Both the position numbers and the translations under genes were made by a program. A stretch of DNA of 55,000 nt from Glandiceps talaboti (taxonomy: Eukaryota > Hemichordata > Enteropneusta > Spengelidae). The stretch spans positions 19,976,581 through 20,031,580 of the forward strand of contig NC_135568.1 of the NCBI RefSeq assembly GCF_964340395.1, in the 5' to 3' direction. The notes under the pieces are model-generated. The model did not search any database and was not told the DNA's origin. It saw nothing but the letters and a program-made list of their open reading frames with translations. Shown here in pieces: positions 1-13,084 of this stretch. Every line of letters begins with the position of its first letter. The first letter of the stretch is position 1.

Positions 1-50
<50 letters not shown>
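1..50. repeat. (GA)n microsatellite
   Basis: Uninterrupted GA dinucleotide run that starts at the window edge, so its true length is unknown. Confidence 0.97.
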
Positions 51-52
<2 letters not shown>

Positions 53-100
53 ATGTAAAAGTCAGAAAAAGAGGGAGAGTAAAAGAAAATGAAAAGGGAT

Positions 101-147
101 ATGTGTGTATGTGTGTGTGTGTGTGTGTATGTGTGTGTGTGTGTGTG
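101..147. repeat. (TG)n microsatellite
   Basis: TG dinucleotide run interrupted twice by TA. The bases between it and the LINE-like end at 635 (148-634) hold no feature I can recognise. Confidence 0.93.
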
Positions 148-634
148 AGTTATCTTGAAAGGATGACATGTGAAGGACTTGAATGATATAGTTGGTGGAG
201 GGGGGGGGCAGCTTATTTAGAGGACGAGAGTTTGGGGAGTTGGAGAGAAAGAAGAGAAGTCAAGATTGCAGTGAAGCCTACATACAGATATGGTAATGGA
301 GTAAAAACAATGTGAATTAAAACACTATCATTTGTAGATAGTAGATGCATTGACTGTCCTCAAATGGATTGTGTTTTATGTCAGCTTCTCTACAACATTT
401 CATTTTAAGGATTACACACTTTGTTCAAAGCAAATTTCACTGCTGTCTGTCTCTTGTACATGGTGTATTTGTTTTTAATTTTGGTTTGCAAACTATAGCC
501 AAGAATTTGTTTTGATTACATGTAAAATCAGAAGGCAAGTCCTGACTTCTTTGCCAACTAATGGTGTGAATGTTAGCAGTGTTATTGCACTCTCTAGTTT
601 ACCCCACCTTTGTTGTGGCTTGTAGTGTCAGCTA

Positions 635-975
635 TAATAATAATAATCTTTATTCCCAGTAGTATAAGTATTACATAAAGAATTACAACACATACAGTCA
701 TTGTAAATATTCACCATGGGAAAGGAGATGAAAAATAGTTGTTTCCACAACTAGTCGAGTCCGACCCCTTTTACAATGTTAAAGATTACTAAAACTCTGG
801 GCCTGTTGATCATACGATATAAAGAGAAAGAGAATATACTATACATGGTTTTCAAAAACGGTTCGCAGTTCAAATACATGTGAAGAAATCAGCAAATAAA
901 CAAACAAATGAGAAAAAAGGGGGAAAAAGAAAAGAATATACAAAAAACAATACTAATGCAACATAAGCAAACTGT
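635..975 (-). mobile_element. Probable LINE 3' end, inverted
   Basis: Read on the minus strand, this block ends in AATAAAGATTATTATTAT. That is the same terminal motif as the plus-strand LINE at 25101-25120, which has clear coding homology. The short ATT tail lies at 635-648. The remainder is AT-rich 3'-UTR-like sequence without a coding frame, so the family is inferred from the tail alone. The boundary near 975 is a guess, because nothing marks the 5' truncation point. A related SINE that borrows a LINE tail is an alternative. Confidence 0.5.
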
Positions 976-1048
976 TGTCAAGTTGTGTATGACGGCTAGA
1001 TATGCCTAGTCTTCTGAATGTAGATAGTTGGGGCATGGCCATGCAGGA

Positions 1049-1157
1049 GGGGTCTGACTCAACTTGTCAAGCTTTGAAAGGTGGGGTTAGGGCATTGGGA
1101 GAGGGTCTGGCTCTCAACTTGTCAAGGTTTGAAGGGTGGGTTTGGGGTAGGATAGTC
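1049..1157. repeat. Imperfect tandem duplication, about 54-bp period
   Basis: Two copies of a GGTCTG...AACTTGTCAAG...GGTGGG block, offset by 53-55 bases and diverged at several positions. A short open frame over this stretch is not supported by any homology. Confidence 0.75.
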
Positions 1158-1934
1158 TGTAGGGGGCCTTATTGTCAAGCATTTAAAACTTGTAAATTCA
1201 AGACTAAATTGATAAAAAGTTATTTTCCGTTAATATGTTTTGAATTGTCACTTCAAAATTGTAAATCCAGAAAGTGAAAACTAAAAGTTATGTAAAACTC
1301 CCCAGAGTTGTGTACTTTAGTATATATGTGTATTAAACCTCATGCTGTACTTAATTCCTACAATAATCATTATGATATCTTGGTAAGAAAAATAATATTT
1401 ACAATGTCTGATGTCAAAATATTATAATGTAATACAAAACTATGCCATTCATATCAGATTCTGTGTTAGTGTTTCAATAGCACTTAGTCAGGTTTATGCA
1501 TTCTTGGTGTTGACCACTGGAGGGTGTGAGTGTGTTCTTACAATTTATATCTTGTCTTTCATAATACTTATAATGTTACACTCTAAACTGCCTAATTATT
1601 CTCTACAAATTGTTGACATTTTCCACCTAAATACTAATGCTATCAAGTGTCATCCATTGATAATGATGCATTGTATGCATAGAAGTAGTATGTAGTATGT
1701 TGTATGTACTGTACTTAAAAAGCAGTCAGTAAAATGGAATAATTGAAAACAAATAATTACTTACATTTAGACTTAAAATATGAAAACAGGAATTTATGTC
1801 AGTAAACTTGTTTGATTTTAGCATGAAACTGATAATTCCTACATCACATTCCAAAGACATTATTGTAATCATAATAATATGAACTTTATGTTAATCCAAA
1901 ATTTAAATTTGGTTCAAATACAATCACTGTGTGT
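1158..1934. other. Unique AT-rich sequence, no gene seen
   Basis: Contains short open frames (for example 1411-1695), but they show no recognisable domain, codon bias or splice context. Nothing supportable is present. Confidence 0.6.
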
Positions 1935-2128
1935 GCAGTGCCCCAGTGTCCTAGTGTTGTTAAAGCAGGAGGAGATCAGCTTACCTTATGGTTGGTAGGG
2001 TCAAACAGTGCATCACCTTATTACATACAGATCTACAAATTTTTAATCAAACCCAGCCACTGAACTGTAGGCAGGTTTGAACCAAGACTGCAGTGGTAAG
2101 AGGCACATGTCCTAACCTCGGCCATAAA
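1935..2128 (-). mobile_element. Candidate tRNA-derived SINE, degenerate
   Basis: On the minus strand, 2125-2072 reads as a tRNA-like head. An A-box-like TGGCCGAGGTTAGG is followed about 35 bases later by a B-box-like GGTTCAAACC. The intervening text (CTTACCACTGCAGTC) is matched by a second candidate at 28856-28914. The downstream body (to about 1935) is AT-rich and its end is not defined. It is not a functional tRNA gene, because there is no clear acceptor stem or CCA-proximal pairing. Confidence 0.45.
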
Positions 2129-2372
2129 CAACCCAACATAAAAATTTTAGGTCTTGAAGAAATGGCATTGTTTTGAAACACACCGAACTGATTAGAACTC
2201 TTAAGTGCCATATTAATGCAGAAAAAAACCCACTTTTCTAGTTTGTAAATTGATTCCTTATGATATCATACCTCATGTTATGTATGTATACTTTAATTTA
2301 GATCTTGTATGGTCAGTAGTAAATACAACACACTCACATATATATCACTATATAGTATTATCTTGTATGGTC

Positions 2373-5329
2373 AGATATGTCATTCAAACCTGGCCCATAG
2401 ATATGTCATTCAAACCTGGCCCACAGATATGTCATTCAAACCTGGCCCATAGATATGTCATTCAAACCTGGCCCATAGATATGTCATTCAAACCTGGCCC
2501 ACAGATGTGTCATTCAAACCTGGCCCATAGATATGCCATTCAAACCTGGCCCATAGATATGTCATTCAAACCTGGCCCACAGATATGCCATTCAAACCTG
2601 GCCCACAGATATGTCATTCAAACCTGGCCCACAGATATGTCATTCAAACCTGGCCCACAGATATGCTATTCAAACCTGGCCCACAGATATGTCATTCAAA
2701 CATGGCCCACAGATATGTCATTCAAACCTGGCCCACAGATATGTCATTCAAACCTGGCCCACAGATATGTCATTCAAACCTGGCCCATAGATATGTCATT
2801 CAAACCTGGCCCATAGATATGTCATTCAAACCTGGCCCATAGATATGTCATTCAAACCTGGCCAACAGATATGCCATTCAAACCTGGCCCACAGATATGT
2901 CATTCAAACCTGGCCCACAGATATGCCATTCAAACCTGGCCCACAGATATGTCATTCAAACCTGGCCCACAGATATGTCATTCAAACCTGGCCCACAGAT
3001 ATGTCATTCAAACCTGGCCCACAGATATGTCATTCAAACCTGGCCCATAGATATGTCATTCAAACCTGGCCCATAGATATGTCATTCAAACCTGGCCCAA
3101 AGATATGTCATTCAAACCTGGCCCATAGATATGTCATTCAAACCTGGCCCATAGATATGTCATTCAAACCTGGCCCACAGATATGTCATTCAAACCTGGC
3201 CCACAGATATGTCATTCAAACCTGGCCCATAGATATGTCATTCAAACCTGGCCCATAGATATGTCATTCAAACCTGGCCCACAGATATGTCATTCAAACC
3301 TGGCCCATAGATATGTCATTCAAACCTGGCCCACAGATATGTCATTCAAACCTGGCCCATAGATATGTCATTCAAACCTGGCCCATAGATATGTCATTCA
3401 AACCTGGCCCACAGATATGCCATTCAAACCTGGCCCACAGATATGTCATTCAAACCTAGCCCACAGATATGTCATTCAAACCTGGCCCATAGATGTCATT
3501 CAAACCTGGCCCACAGATATGCCATTCAAACCTGGCCCACAGATATGTCATTCAAACCTGGCCCACAGATATGTCATTCAAACCTGGCCCACAGATATGT
3601 CATTCAAACCTGGCCCACAGATATGTCATTCAAACCTGGCCCACAGATATGTCATTCAAACCTGACCCACAGATATGTCATTCAAACCTGACCCACAGAT
3701 ATGTCATTCAAACCTGGCCCACAGATATGTCATTCAAACCTGGCCCACAGATATGTCATTCAAACCTGGCCCACAGATATGTCATTCAAACCTGGCCCAC
3801 AGATATGTCATTCAAACCTGGCCCACAGATATGTCATTCAAACCTGGCCCACAGATATGTCATTCAAACCTGGCCCATAGATATGTCATTCAAACCTGGC
3901 CCATAGATATGTCATTCAAACCTGGCCCATAGATATGTCATTCAAACCTGGCCCATAGATATGTCATTCAAACCTGGCCCACAGATGTGTCATTCAAACC
4001 TGGCCCACAGATATGTCATTCAAACCTGGCCCACAGATGTGTCATTCAAACCTGGCCCATAGATATGTCATTCAAACCTGGCCCACAGATATGTCATTCA
4101 AACCTGGCCCATAGATATGTCATTCAAACCTGGCCCATAGATATGTCATTCAAACCTGGCCCACAGATATGTCATTCAAACCTGGCCCACAGATATGTCA
4201 TTCAAACCTGGCCCATAGATATGTCATTCAAACCTGGCCCATAGATATGTCATTCAAACCTGGCCCATAGATATGTCATTCAAACCTGGCCCATAGATAT
4301 GTCATTCAAACCTGGCCCACAGATATGCCATTCAAACCTGGCCCACAGATATGCCATTCAAACCTGGCCCATAGATATGTCATTCAAACCTGGCCCATAG
4401 ATATGTCATTCAAACCTGGCCCACAGATATGCCATTCAAACCTGGCCCATAGATATGCCATTCAAACCTGGCCCACAGATGTGTCATTCAAACCTGGCCC
4501 ATAGATATGTCATTCAAACCTGGCCCATAGATATGTCATTGAAACCTGGCCCACAGATATGTCATTCAAACCTGGCCCACAGATATGCCATTCAAACCTG
4601 GCCCATAGATAAGTCATTCAAACCTGGCCCACAGATATGCCATTCAAACCTGGCCCATAGATATGCCATTCAAACCTGGCCCATAGATATGTCATTCAAA
4701 CCTGGCCCATAGATATGTCATTCAAACCTGGCCCACAGATATGCCATTCAAACCTGGCCCATAGATATGTCATTCAAACCTGGCCCATAGATATGTCATT
4801 CAAACCTGGCCCATAGATATGTCATTCAAACCTGGCCCATAGATATGTCATTCAAACCTGGCCCATAGATATGCCATTCAAACCTGGCCCATAGATATGC
4901 CATTCAAACCTGGCCCACAGATATGCCATTCAAACCTGGCCCATAGATATGCCATTCAAACCTGGCCCATAGATATGCCATTCAAACCTGGCCCATAGAT
5001 ATGCCATTCAAACCTGGCCCATAGATATGTCATTCAAACCTGGCCCATAGATATGTCATTCAAACCTGGCCCACAGATATGCCATTCAAACCTGGCCCAC
5101 AGATATGCCATTCAAACCTGGCCCACAGATATGCCATTCAAACCTGGCCCATAGATATGCCATTCAAACCTGGCCCACAGATATGCCATTCAAACCTGGC
5201 CCACAGATATGCCATTCAAACCTGGCCCTTAGATATGTCATTCAAACCTGGCCCACAGATATGCCATTCAAACCTGGCCCACAGATATGTCATTCAAACC
5301 TGGCCCATAGATATGTCATTCAAACCTGG
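2373..5329. repeat. Minisatellite array, 26-bp unit, about 114 copies
   Basis: The unit is built from AGATATGTCATTCAAACC followed by TGGCCCAC or TGGCCCAT. Main variable sites are C/T before AG (CACAG or CATAG) and T/C in ATGTC or ATGCC. CATAG predominates in some blocks, and ATGCC becomes common after about 4300. One unit near 3490 has lost 2 bases (AGATGTC). Because 26 is not divisible by three, the same 26-residue peptide recurs in all three plus frames with a 78-bp period. These long frames are a property of the repeat and not evidence of a gene. Confidence 0.98.
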
Positions 5330-5896
5330 TACAAACATGAGATATACTAATGACACTCATGTAGTTTACACTCTTTGTTGTTGTCTTCTTTTCTGGCAGT
5401 GTTTGATTATAAGATGTGAAAGTTCATCATTTGGACAATATCTCTTGACCATACAGTTTATAGCACAGACAGATGATGTCATGACGACTTATGTATTGTT
5501 TGACAGGTTTACCTTATATCAGTAGAGTGCCACCATACAACCCATAATACAAATAAATCAAAGATTTTATGGTTTTGCCAATAGAAATGCTGTTCACAAG
5601 CTGCTTTGGGGTCAGAAATGAGGGCCATTATAGTATCTTGTGATGCTTACTTGCAAAATGTTCTGAACTTTGTCACTGGAGTATGATGTATTGATGATAA
5701 TTACGAATACTGAAATATTTTTGGTAAGAATTGATTTTCCCAAACTTGATTTACTACTGTTTGGTAAAATTACTGTAAAAAAGTCAGTATAATTGTCTTA
5801 CTTACTGATACCCATTTCCCTAAATATTGAAATACATTTTTAATATTTGCTAATATTTGAAAATAAAAGGTGAACTAAAGTTGAGATTCTTTATAG

Positions 5897-5976
5897 ATAT
5901 CACCTCCTCCAGGCTAACCCACCCACCCACAGATTTGTTTTAAATATCACCTCCTCCAGGCTAACCCACCCACACA
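5897..5976. repeat. Direct duplication, about 47-bp period
   Basis: ATATCACCTCCTCCAGGC followed by TAACCCACCCAC occurs twice, starting at 5897 and 5944. Confidence 0.9.
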
Positions 5977-6306
5977 AACTAGACTGTCCAGTAATGTAGA
6001 TAAGCACAGCCATGGTTGTTAATGGCAACAGTCACTTTAGTTGACTGGTATTCGTCAATAATGATCGTAATTGATTGCATCCATGCTGGATGGCCTGGAA
6101 CTTCTACTTTTCCCACCACTGTGACCTTGGCCTTGGTGGCAACAGATAACTTTTGTCCTTTTATTAACCCTATAAAGCAGTGAAAAATGGAACCAACAAA
6201 ATGATTGAAGTAAAAAAATCCCTGTTCAGTATTGCGTAATTTGAAGACATGGTTTAAAAAAGTGGATATTTTAGATTAAAACCAATAACAGGATCAAGAA
6301 AAGGAA

Positions 6307-6473
6307 ATAATTTGACTGTTATGATAGGTTTACCTTACTTTTAAATGTTGTGCACACTGCTGGTTTATACCTACCCACCCCTATTGTATAATTTGACTGT
6401 TATGATAGGTTTACCTTACTTTTAAATGTTGTGCACACTGCTGGTTTATACCTACCCACCCCTATTGTATAAT
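6307..6473. repeat. Apparently perfect tandem duplication, 81-bp period
   Basis: The block beginning ATAATTTGACTGTTATGATA occurs at 6307 and again at 6388 with no difference that I can see. The identity suggests a recent event. Confidence 0.95.
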
Positions 6474-7039
6474 GGATGAGTCAATTTGAACTTAGTAGAC
6501 ATGTGTGACATGAGATGCCTGGCCTTCAAATAGTGAAAGTATTCCCTGGAATGATTTATCCCTGTGTAACCACCATTTAGTCAGCAACGCCTCTCAGCTG
6601 TGTATGCCTTTATTACTCTGTGTAGGCTTGTCACACACAGAAAAATCATTTGCTTGTTCAGAATTTGTGTTTACTAGATTGGAATAGTCCTCCTTCTTGT
6701 GCCTGGAGCTCAACGAGTTAAAAGTTTCCCTGAATCAGTGGATTTGTGAGAGAGCTGTGCAGTGTTGTGTTCTCAACGGAGTTGGCAACTTGTTCTGGAT
6801 TTTAGACTAAAAGTGGCTGTTCCCCTATTGTATAGATATTGGCAGTTTGGATTTTTACTTCAGGAGCTGCCACAACATCACAGGATAAACTGGTTTAACA
6901 GGTTTAACATACAACCACCACAAAAGTGTTGGTAAACTTTATGTTGACTTTTCTAGAACAAGGATAATAGGAGATTGATTACATGTTAACCAGGTAAGGT
7001 ACTTTTAACATCATATTATAAATCCAACAGTTATTAACG

Positions 7040-7133
7040 TTATAGACATTATACCAACATTATAGACATTTATACCATTGTTATAGACATTTATACCAAT
7101 GTTATAGACATTTATACCAATGTTATAGACATT
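7040..7133. repeat. Short tandem repeat, 20-21 bp, about 5 copies
   Basis: Successive copies of TTATAGACATTTATACCAAT, with the first two copies slightly diverged. Confidence 0.9.
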
Positions 7134-8204
7134 TTGAAATGTGACAAGAATGTTCATCTATTATGAAAGGAATAGATATGTAAACTATGCATTGTTTGAA
7201 GTATGTATTAAACATATTCCTATTTCAACATTTAAACACCCCTCCTTTTAAAATATCTTTGAATATGCTAGTATTCCTGTATGAAAAGAACTGTCCATTA
7301 TTCAAAGATAGGGATGGAAGCTTATGTTTAGTTTAACTTTGGACAAAATTATAAAGATAACAAATAATTCAATTTATATTTTTGTTAAAGGCCTTGAAAA
7401 AGAAAAAAATGTAGGCTTTTTGTGATTTGTAGCTTCAACAATTGCAAGGAGAACAGACAGAATGTGGCCAATACAAGTATTCCAGTCAATGTGTCTGTTA
7501 TCAGTTTGTTTGTGTATGGGTAATATGTTATGTCACTTTACATTCCTAAGGCTGTCACACATATGACATAGTTTAATATTGTACCTACTTTACAAGCACA
7601 TTTCATTTCAACTCTGTGGTTAGTTAGTGAAACTTGAACTGTTCTCTTGCAAGTTAATGCTGTCTTAATACAAAACTTAGGTTATGGTTTGTGGCATGTC
7701 AGTCAAATTTGTGTCAGAAGTTATTATTTCACCTCTATTAATACTGATGTGAAAGAGTTGCTGAGATGTAGAACTTTGGCAGTATCGGTGAAATATACTG
7801 CTTATTAGTTACCCCAGGTAGTTTATCAGGATTTGGTCTGGATGTCTCATCTGAATTACTGTGTAAAGATTATGAAACTGGTAATTTGACCAGATTTCTT
7901 TGAAATGTTAACATAAAACTCTACAGTTGAGTTAGGATCTCCTATGCCAACATAGAGGCAACTACTAGGGTTGTTGTTTCCAGGGTTCTCAAATATCAAA
8001 CTTCAATAAAATCCTATAACTCTGTCTGGAAAGGAACCTCATTGTCGCAAACCACGGCCTGTTTTATGGCAACGTTCTTAATGAGCCTCCCACTGGCTGT
8101 GGATGCATTCATATACTATATCAGTACTTATGGCATAGCTAATTTATTCATTTTGTACGTAAACACTACAACCAATCAGATTGCCCCTTACATACCACGT
8201 GATA

Positions 8205-8241
8205 TACAATGCCTTGGCAAGACACAATGCCTTGGCAAGAG
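8205..8241. repeat. 18-bp direct duplication
   Basis: ACAATGCCTTGGCAAG occurs twice in direct succession. Confidence 0.85.
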
Positions 8242-9576
8242 CCTAGTACGTACACTGAAAACTGACTTGGCCAAGTTGGGTTCTTGTTGCTGAAATTTTA
8301 TTTTTGCCATCCTACAAACAAGATTGGATTGATACATGTATGAACAGGGGTTTGCAGGGTTTGTGAGAGCATGGATTTGTTGTACCGTCAGACCGAGCGT
8401 CCGATACAATCATGAGTTTGTAGCAAGTACTGAAGGAGGTTACAACAATATTAGAGCCATGGTTACAACAAGCCAATAATGGCTGATTCAAGCGAGTTCA
8501 CTCGAGATAACCTGTAGTTATTGAAGTGTTGTTTACCATACTCTTGATTTTACAAGGAACTGAACCTGGGCTGAACGCTAATTAAGTATGACCTTTTAGC
8601 ACAGTGTCTGGGCGCACAAGTTTAAAGAACGCCGAGATGACTGCATTCATCACGTGTACTCTGTACAGTACCCGTTTATCAGCCCTTAATGTAAATGTTC
8701 AACAAAACTTTCCCTGTTCTTACTTTCTTCCCTTTAACTCCGTCAAATATTGGTTATCCTAGTAGATTTAAATGAGACTAGTAACTTTTATTCAGGTCTT
8801 TTGAATCGCCCGTTCACATTCACTCAGTGCATGCATCTGTACAACGTTTGCTGTTCATGCTAGCTAGCTGTGTTGGATTCAGTTGATCATCGTTGCTAAC
8901 CCCCAGGTGCTAACCACAGCCTCTTTTCCTGTAGTCCATCATTTCTGTTGTACTCTCCAATTATAGTTTTTAGGACTTAATTCTTTTGGGAAAGTTGTAT
9001 GTGTGAGTACCCTGTAGTTTTTCTGCTTTGCCGCAAACGCAGCAGTTGCCATAATTCGCCATAACATGAGGCCATTGTTGTTATATGAAGCACATTCTTT
9101 GAGAGACAGACTTTGATTGGTCAGATTATCATGATGTCATTGCTTATGAATATGTATTACATATACATGAGATATGGCTTTGACAGCCGTAAGATGCCAG
9201 AGTTTTATTTGGAAGTGTAGTGGTAGAAATAATAACTGTGGTTTGTGAGAATGAGGAACCTGTAATGTTTTCATAGATTTGAGTAGAGTTATTTGTGTGA
9301 AGCCAGACTAAATTATGAAATCAACCTAAAATTGACAGATCAACTACTTTTACTGTGTGACTACTTTATTCAAATCTTTCATTTCATCCTAGGAATCTAT
9401 ATACACTCCTAAAAATTGGTTTATCATAAATCTCAGTATTCTGTGTAACCATCATATTTGTCATAATAAAATTTGATTACTTTTCCTAATTTTGTAAAAA
9501 GATATGACATATCTGTTGTTTTTGATAATTTGTTTACAATATTTATGAACTTATACCAGATGTGTCATTATATTTG

Positions 9577-9750
9577 CATCATATCACCCTAATACTTCTA
9601 ATCCATCATATCACCCTAATACTTCTAATCCATCATATCACCCTAATACTTCTAATCCATCATATCACCCTAATACTTCTAATCCATCATATCACCCTAA
9701 TACAATGTACTTCTAATCCATCATATCACCCTAATACTTCTAATCCATCT
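9577..9750. repeat. 27-bp tandem repeat, 6-7 copies
   Basis: The unit contains CATCATATCACCCTAATACT. One copy carries a small insertion (near 9700-9715). The rest are nearly identical. Confidence 0.95.
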
Positions 9751-10812
9751 AGCAGTCCCTGTAGTCTCCAAATATATATAATCCTGCTACCATTCATTTT
9801 TACGAGTAGTTTTAATTGATATGTCTAAATTTATGGAGAAAATATTGATAACATTAATGGAATTGTGACTTTGTAGGAAATCTATATAATCTTAAGTCTT
9901 TTCAATTCATTCATTTCAATTCATTAATTTCCCTCTAACTTTTAAATCTTCTTAATCTAGTTAGTTTATTGTTTTATAACAATACTTAATTGTTGTGTAC
10001 AACCAAGGGTTCTAATTACCTACAACTTTAATTAGGTTTTGTCTGTTCAGGTCAACATGGTTTGGTCAAACTGTCTGTTTGCCTGCTTTACTGCGAGGCA
10101 GTAGAGTGGAATCTATGCAGATTGGGATTTTAGATTTTGTGATTGGAAAGCAAAATGTGAAATGCCAATGTGCATGGATTGTAGGCTAGCAAGGCAGTCA
10201 TGATGGAAGAAGTACTGACCTATTTAATGACCTGATTAATGTATTTAAGGAAATTGGCTTTAAACATAATTATCATAATACTGTCACAGTTATGAAATGA
10301 CTAAAACAATAATTTGATATTTAAACAAAGTGAACTAGTGGACAGATTGATTGATGCTGTCATCATCGCCATAGCAACATTGATGTATGTATAATAACAG
10401 CAATGTGTATTTATACATACTGTAATAGTTATATGTAAAACAAAAACACTTCTCTGAGTCAACATGACACACAAGACTACTTTTTCCATATTTTCACGTG
10501 AACAAAAGAAAGTAGAAGTTGACGCTCCCTAAAGCTATGTTATACTGTGGAATGTAATGCCAAGATGTTTATATTAGTTCAGGTCAAATAACACACATTG
10601 CATATAGTAACATATGCTTCAAGGCTAATGATCATTGCAATGTAAATAAACAAATCATCATACCAAACCCAGGTTTATACTTGGATATATGATAGCCTCC
10701 TTAATATTTCATAAACTTGGTGATTTGTAGATTATCAAAACATGTGATGCTAATTAACGGTGATGGTTGGTGACATTGAGGAGATTTAGAGTTGTCAGGC
10801 AGGGAGTCAGTA
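9751..10812. other. Unique AT-rich sequence, no gene seen
   Basis: No homology, RNA structure or transposon end recognised. The minus-strand frame at 10301-10489 has no gene-like features. Confidence 0.6.
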
Positions 10813-13084
10813 TTAGAGTGTGTATAGACACATACAGATAGGTTAGAGTGTGTATAGACACATACAGATAGGTTAGAGTGTGTATAGACACATACAGATA
10901 GGTTAGAGTGTGTATAGACACATACAGATAGGTTAGAGTGTGTATAGACACATACAAATAGGTTAGAGTGTGTATAGACACATACAGATAGGTTAGAGTG
11001 TGTATAGACACATACAAATAGGTTAGAGTGTGTATAGACACATACAGATAGGTTAGAGTGTGTATAGACACATACAGATAGGTTAGAGTGTGTATAGACA
11101 CATACAAATAGGTTAGAGTGTGTACAGACACATACAGATAGGTTAGAGTGTGTACAGACACATACAGATAGGTTAGAGTGTGTATAGACACATACAGATA
11201 GGTTAGAGTGTGTATAGACACATACAGATAGGTTAGAGTGTGTATAGACACATACAGATAGGTTAGAGTGTGTATAGACACATACAGATAGGTTAGAGTG
11301 TGTATAGACACATACAGATAGGTTAGAGTGTGTATAGACACATACAAATAGGTTAGAGTGTGTATAGACACATACAGATAGGTTAGAGTGTGTATAGACA
11401 CATACAAATAGGTTAGAGTGTGTATAGACACATACAGATAGGTTAGAGTGTGTATAGACACATACAAATAGGTTAGAGTGTGTATAGACACATACAGATA
11501 GGTTAGAGTGTGTATAGACACATACAGATAGGTTAGAGTGTGTATAGACACATACAAATAGGTTAGAGTGTGTATAGACACATACAGATAGGTTAGAGTG
11601 TGTATAGACACATACAGATAGGTTAGAGTGTGTATAGACACATACAGATAGGTTAGAGTGTGTATAGACACATACAGATAGGTTAGAGTGTGTATAGACA
11701 CATACAGATAGGTTAGAGTGTGTATAGACACATACAGATAGGTTAGAGTGTGTACAGACACATACAGATAGGTTAGAGTGTGTACAGACACATACAGATA
11801 GGTTAGAGTGTGTACAGACACATACAGATAGGTTAGAGTGTGTACAGACACATACAGATAGGTTAGAGTGTGTATAGACACATACAAATAGGTTAGAGTG
11901 TGTATAGACACATACAAATAGGTTAGAGTGTGTATAGACACATACAAATAGGTTAGAGTGTGTATAGACACATACAAATAGGTTAGAGTGTGTATAGACA
12001 CATACAGATAGGTTAGAGTGTGTATAGACACATACAAATAGGTTAGAGTGTGTATAGACACATACAAATAGGTTAGAGTGTGTATAGACACATACAAATA
12101 GGTTAGAGTGTGTATAGACACATACAAATAGGTTAGAGTGTGTATAGACACATACAGATAGGTTAGAGTGTGTATAGACACATACAGATAGGTTAGAGTG
12201 TGTATAGACACATACAAATAGGTTAGAGTGTGTATAGACACATACAAATAGGTTAGAGTGTGTATAGACACATACAGATAGGTTAGAGTGTGTATAGACA
12301 CATACAGATAGGTTAGAGTGTGTATAGACACATACAGATAGGTTAGAGTGTGTATAGACACATACAGATAGGTTAGAGTGTGTATAGACACATACAGATA
12401 GGTTAGAGTGTGTATAGACACATACAAATAGGTTAGAGTGTGTATAGACACATACAGATAGGTTAGAGTGTGTATAGACACATACAGATAGGTTAGAGTG
12501 TGTATAGACACATACAGATAGGTTAGAGTGTGTATAGACACATACAGATAGGTTAGAGTGTGTATAGACACATACAGATAGGTTAGAGTAGGTATAGACA
12601 CATACAGATAGGTTAGAGTGTGTATAGACACATACAGATAGGTTAGAGTGTGTATAGACACATACAAATAGGTTAGAGTGTGTATAGACACATACAGATA
12701 GGTTAGAGTAGGTATAGACACATACAGATAGGTTAGAGTGTGTATAGACACATACAGATAGGTTAGAGTGTGTATAGACACATACAGATAGGTTAGAGTG
12801 TGTATAGACACATACAAATAGGTTAGAGTAGGTATAGACACATACAGATAGGTTAGAGTGTGTATAGACACATACAGATAGGTTAGAGTGTGTATAGACA
12901 CATACAAATAGGTTAGAGTGTGTATAGACACATACAGATAGGTTAGAGTAGGTATAGACACATACAGATAGGTTAGAGTGTGTATAGACACATACAGATA
13001 GGTTAGAGTGTGTATAGACACATACAGATAGGTTAGAGTGTGTATAGACACATACAAATAGGTTAGAGTAGGTATAAACATACA
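10813..13084. repeat. Minisatellite array, 30-bp unit, about 75 copies in perfect register
   Basis: The unit reads GGTTAGAGTGTGTATAGACA then CATACAGATA. No insertion or deletion breaks the 30-bp register over about 2.26 kb. Variation is almost limited to CAGATA or CAAATA, GTATAG or GTACAG (clusters near 11130 and 11750-11860), and GAGTGTG or GAGTAGG. The last variant recurs exactly every 120 bp from about 12588 to the end. Two overlapping minus-strand frames of about 790 codons are open only because the unit is a multiple of three and lacks stops. The common variants change the peptide (Ser/Phe, Tyr/Cys, His/Tyr), which argues against coding constraint. Confidence 0.98.

Larger units (their letters stand above)
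5330..9576. other. Largely unique sequence with small local duplications, no gene seen
   Basis: About 4.2 kb between two arrays. Apart from the small direct repeats listed separately, I see no exon with homology, no RNA gene and no transposon end. Short frames such as 8042-8293 have no recognisable content. It could be intronic or intergenic; the sequence does not decide. Confidence 0.6.

Noticed and set aside
1-147. Telomeric or centromeric satellite
   Set aside because: Only GA and GT microsatellites are present. No TTAGGG-type repeat or uniform megasatellite unit was seen anywhere in the window.
2066-2128. Functional tRNA gene on the minus strand
   Set aside because: Only box-like motifs are present. 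No complete cloverleaf with paired acceptor stem can be drawn, so a SINE head is more likely.
2373-5329. CRISPR array
   Set aside because: Units are directly adjacent with no unique spacers and show variant drift typical of a minisatellite. The window is eukaryotic in character. The same applies to all the other arrays.
8042-8409. Opposed short frames near 8.0-8.4 kb as a small gene
   Set aside because: They overlap on opposite strands, lack any recognisable domain, and are near the length expected by chance.
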